From Parafrankia irregularis (GTDB lineage Bacteria; Actinomycetota; Actinomycetes; Frankiales; Frankiaceae), in assembly GCF_001536285.1 (NCBI RefSeq), contig NZ_FAOZ01000023.1, forward strand, positions 62,001 to 126,000: a DNA stretch of 64,000 nucleotides, in the 5' to 3' direction. Positions within the stretch are counted from its first letter, which is position 1, and each line of letters opens with the position of its first letter. Made by a program: the position numbers and the translations under genes. Below are positions 62,671 through 64,000 of the stretch, one piece after another. Below the pieces are notes generated by a model. The model saw only the letters and a list, made by a program, of their open reading frames with translations, was not told the DNA's origin and ran no database searches.

Positions 62671-64000
62671 CTAGACGGCGGTGACGACGTCTGCCTCGGT
62701 GGCCGGCGCTGCCGGCACCGCCGTGACCGTGGCCGTGGTCGACCGCCGGCGGCGCGGAAGGAACGCGGCGATCACGGCACCGGCCAACGCCGCGATGGCA
62801 CCGATGCCGAAGCAGAGCGTGAACGCGCCCTCGCCGGGTAGCCGAATCCCCTCGAACGCGGTGGTGTTGCTGGCGAGCACGGTGCCCATGAGCGCGGCCG
62901 CCACGCTGCCGCCGACCGAGCGGGTGAGGGCGTTGAGACCGACCGCGGCCGCCGCGTCCTGGGGTGGTGTGGCGTCCAGGATGAGGGTGGGCATCGCGGC
63001 GTAGCCGATGCCGACACCGGCGGAGCCGACACACATGACGATCAGCAGCTGCCACGGGGCGTCCATGAGAACCACGCCCAGGCTGTATCCGACGGCCAGG
63101 ACCAGCGCGCCGATCACGAGGGTGATCCTCGGGCCGGTACTGCGGATCAACCTGCTGGAGATCGGGGCGAACGCGAGCATCATCAGGCCGGCCGGAGCCA
63201 TCCACAGCCCGGTGGCCTGCAACGACTGGCCGAGACCGTAGCCGGTGGCCGCCGGCAGCTGGAGCAGCTGCGGAATCACGATGGACTGCGCCATCATGCC
63301 GAAGCCGACCGCCAGGGCCGCGATGTTGGTCATCAGCACCGGCCGTTTCGCGGTGGCCCTCAGGTCGACCAGCGGCTCGTCCTGACGCAGCTCGACGAAG
63401 ACCCAGAGCACCAGGACGGCCAGGCCCCCGGCGATCGCACCGAGGGTGCGGGCATCGCCCCAGCCCCAGGCGGTGGCCTTGGAGATACCGACCAGGAACA
63501 CGACCAGGCCCACCGCGAGGCCGAGCGCGCCCAGCACGTCGAAGCGGCCCTCGTGGCCGTCATGAATGTGCGGGATGGCGACAGCCGCGAGCACGAACAC
63601 GACCGCGGCCACGGCCGTCGAGACCCAGAACACGGTGTGCCAGCCACCGACGTCGACGATCCAGGCGGCCAGCGGAAGGCCGATCGCACCGCCGACCCCC
63701 AGGGTGGCGCTCATCGCGGCCAGGGCCGTCGGCGCCATCCGCGGCGGGGTGATCTCCCGGATGAGCGAGATGCCGACCGGGATGAAACCGATCGACATGC
63801 CCTGCAGGGCACGGCCCACCAGCATCGGTGTCAGCGAGCTCGACAGCGCGCACACCAACGACCCGACGATGAGCGCACCCGCGCTCGCCATGAGCACCCG
63901 CTGCTTGCCGAACAGGTCCGCGAGTCGACCCGCGACCACCATGAACACCGAAGCGGCCAGCAGGGTGACGGTGACGACCCAGGCCGAGTTGGACGCCGAG
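62671..64000 (-). CDS. MFS drug-efflux transporter (DHA2-like), 5' end beyond window
   Basis: The open frame continues past 64000 (SASNSAWVVTVTLLAASVFMVV before GRLADLFGKQRVL), so the N-terminal helix is missing. It contains motif A GRLADLFGKQRVLM, IPVGISLIREITPPRM, the 14-helix pattern with ALAAMSATLGVGGAIGLPLAAWI and a C-terminal VGIGYAAMPTLILDATP. DHA2-type proteins export drugs or metabolites with protons. The MarR gene follows at 62631, so it is probably the repressor. Confidence 0.92.
   Translation of the reverse strand, partial: SASNSAWVVTVTLLAASVFMVVAGRLADLFGKQRVLMASAGALIVGSLVCALSSSLTPMLVGRALQGMSIGFIPVGISLIREITPPRMAPTALAAMSATLGVGGAIGLPLAAWIVDVGGWHTVFWVSTAVAAVVFVLAAVAIPHIHDGHEGRFDVLGALGLAVGLVVFLVGISKATAWGWGDARTLGAIAGGLAVLVLWVFVELRQDEPLVDLRATAKRPVLMTNIAALAVGFGMMAQSIVIPQLLQLPAATGYGLGQSLQATGLWMAPAGLMMLAFAPISSRLIRSTGPRITLVIGALVLAVGYSLGVVLMDAPWQLLIVMCVGSAGVGIGYAAMPTLILDATPPQDAAAAVGLNALTRSVGGSVAAALMGTVLASNTTAFEGIRLPGEGAFTLCFGIGAIAALAGAVIAAFLPRRRRSTTATVTAVPAAPATEADVVTAV

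Overview
The window is chromosomal DNA of a high-GC actinobacterium. Coding regions have strong G/C bias at third codon positions and many GTG and TTG starts. The gene set is actinobacterial: a conservon (cvnA to cvnE), a lon gene behind a perfect HAIR operator, oligoribonuclease, a four-S1-domain RpsA and a CCA-encoded tRNA-His. A Frankia-like or related filamentous actinomycete is my best guess, but no marker here proves the genus. No phage, transposase, integrase, plasmid or CRISPR feature was seen.

Layout. 0-2.2 kb: 3' part of an HxlR regulator, a glutathione peroxidase and a GNAT acetyltransferase. 3.3-10.4 kb: a complete conservon (sensor-kinase-like CvnA, roadblock CvnB, DUF742 CvnC, GTPase CvnD) followed by two cytochrome P450 genes whose K-helix ExxR arginine is replaced by tryptophan. 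10.5-12.2 kb: rpsA with a recognisable promoter. 12.3-28.9 kb: a cell-surface glycan region with two acyltransferase-3 proteins (one fused to an SGNH domain), a GDP-mannose-dehydratase-like enzyme, a flippase, a GT4 glycosyltransferase, a 1673-residue AftD-like arabinofuranosyltransferase and a GH26-like secreted hydrolase; the flippase, GT4 and AftD genes overlap by 4 bases each. 28.9-32.9 kb: a minus-strand run of DUF3037 protein, HipA-like kinase, degenerate nucleotide-cyclase-like protein, Crp/Fnr regulator and pirin.

33.2-38.3 kb: HspR-type operator and lon, a membrane-anchored protein, orn and tRNA-His. 38.5-40.4 kb: a small zinc-ribbon protein and a NarL-type response regulator. 40.8-47.4 kb: a more accessory-looking stretch with an atypical aldehyde dehydrogenase, a membrane pentapeptide-repeat protein, a DUF6221-like protein and a phosphotransferase/methyltransferase pair; the dehydrogenase and the pair share an upstream 13-base motif. 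47.4-51.2 kb: an M20 amidohydrolase and FAD oxidoreductase pair divergent from a PucR-type regulator. 51.2-64 kb: polysaccharide deacetylase, SGNH-like protein, RibD/DHFR-like reductase, CstA transporter with a small partner gene, solute-binding lipoprotein divergent from a TetR regulator, an unknown protein divergent from a DUF6221 protein across a palindrome holding both start codons, a serine beta-lactamase-like hydrolase, and a MarR regulator with an MFS exporter cut by the window end.

The most interesting targets are the conservon P450 pair, the Crp/cyclase-like/HipA-like run, the glycan cluster, the shared CCAG(A/G)TCAACTGG element, and the repeats and palindromes at gene boundaries. 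Long antisense ORFs are treated as GC-driven shadows. All functions are inferred by reading the sequence; no database search was run.
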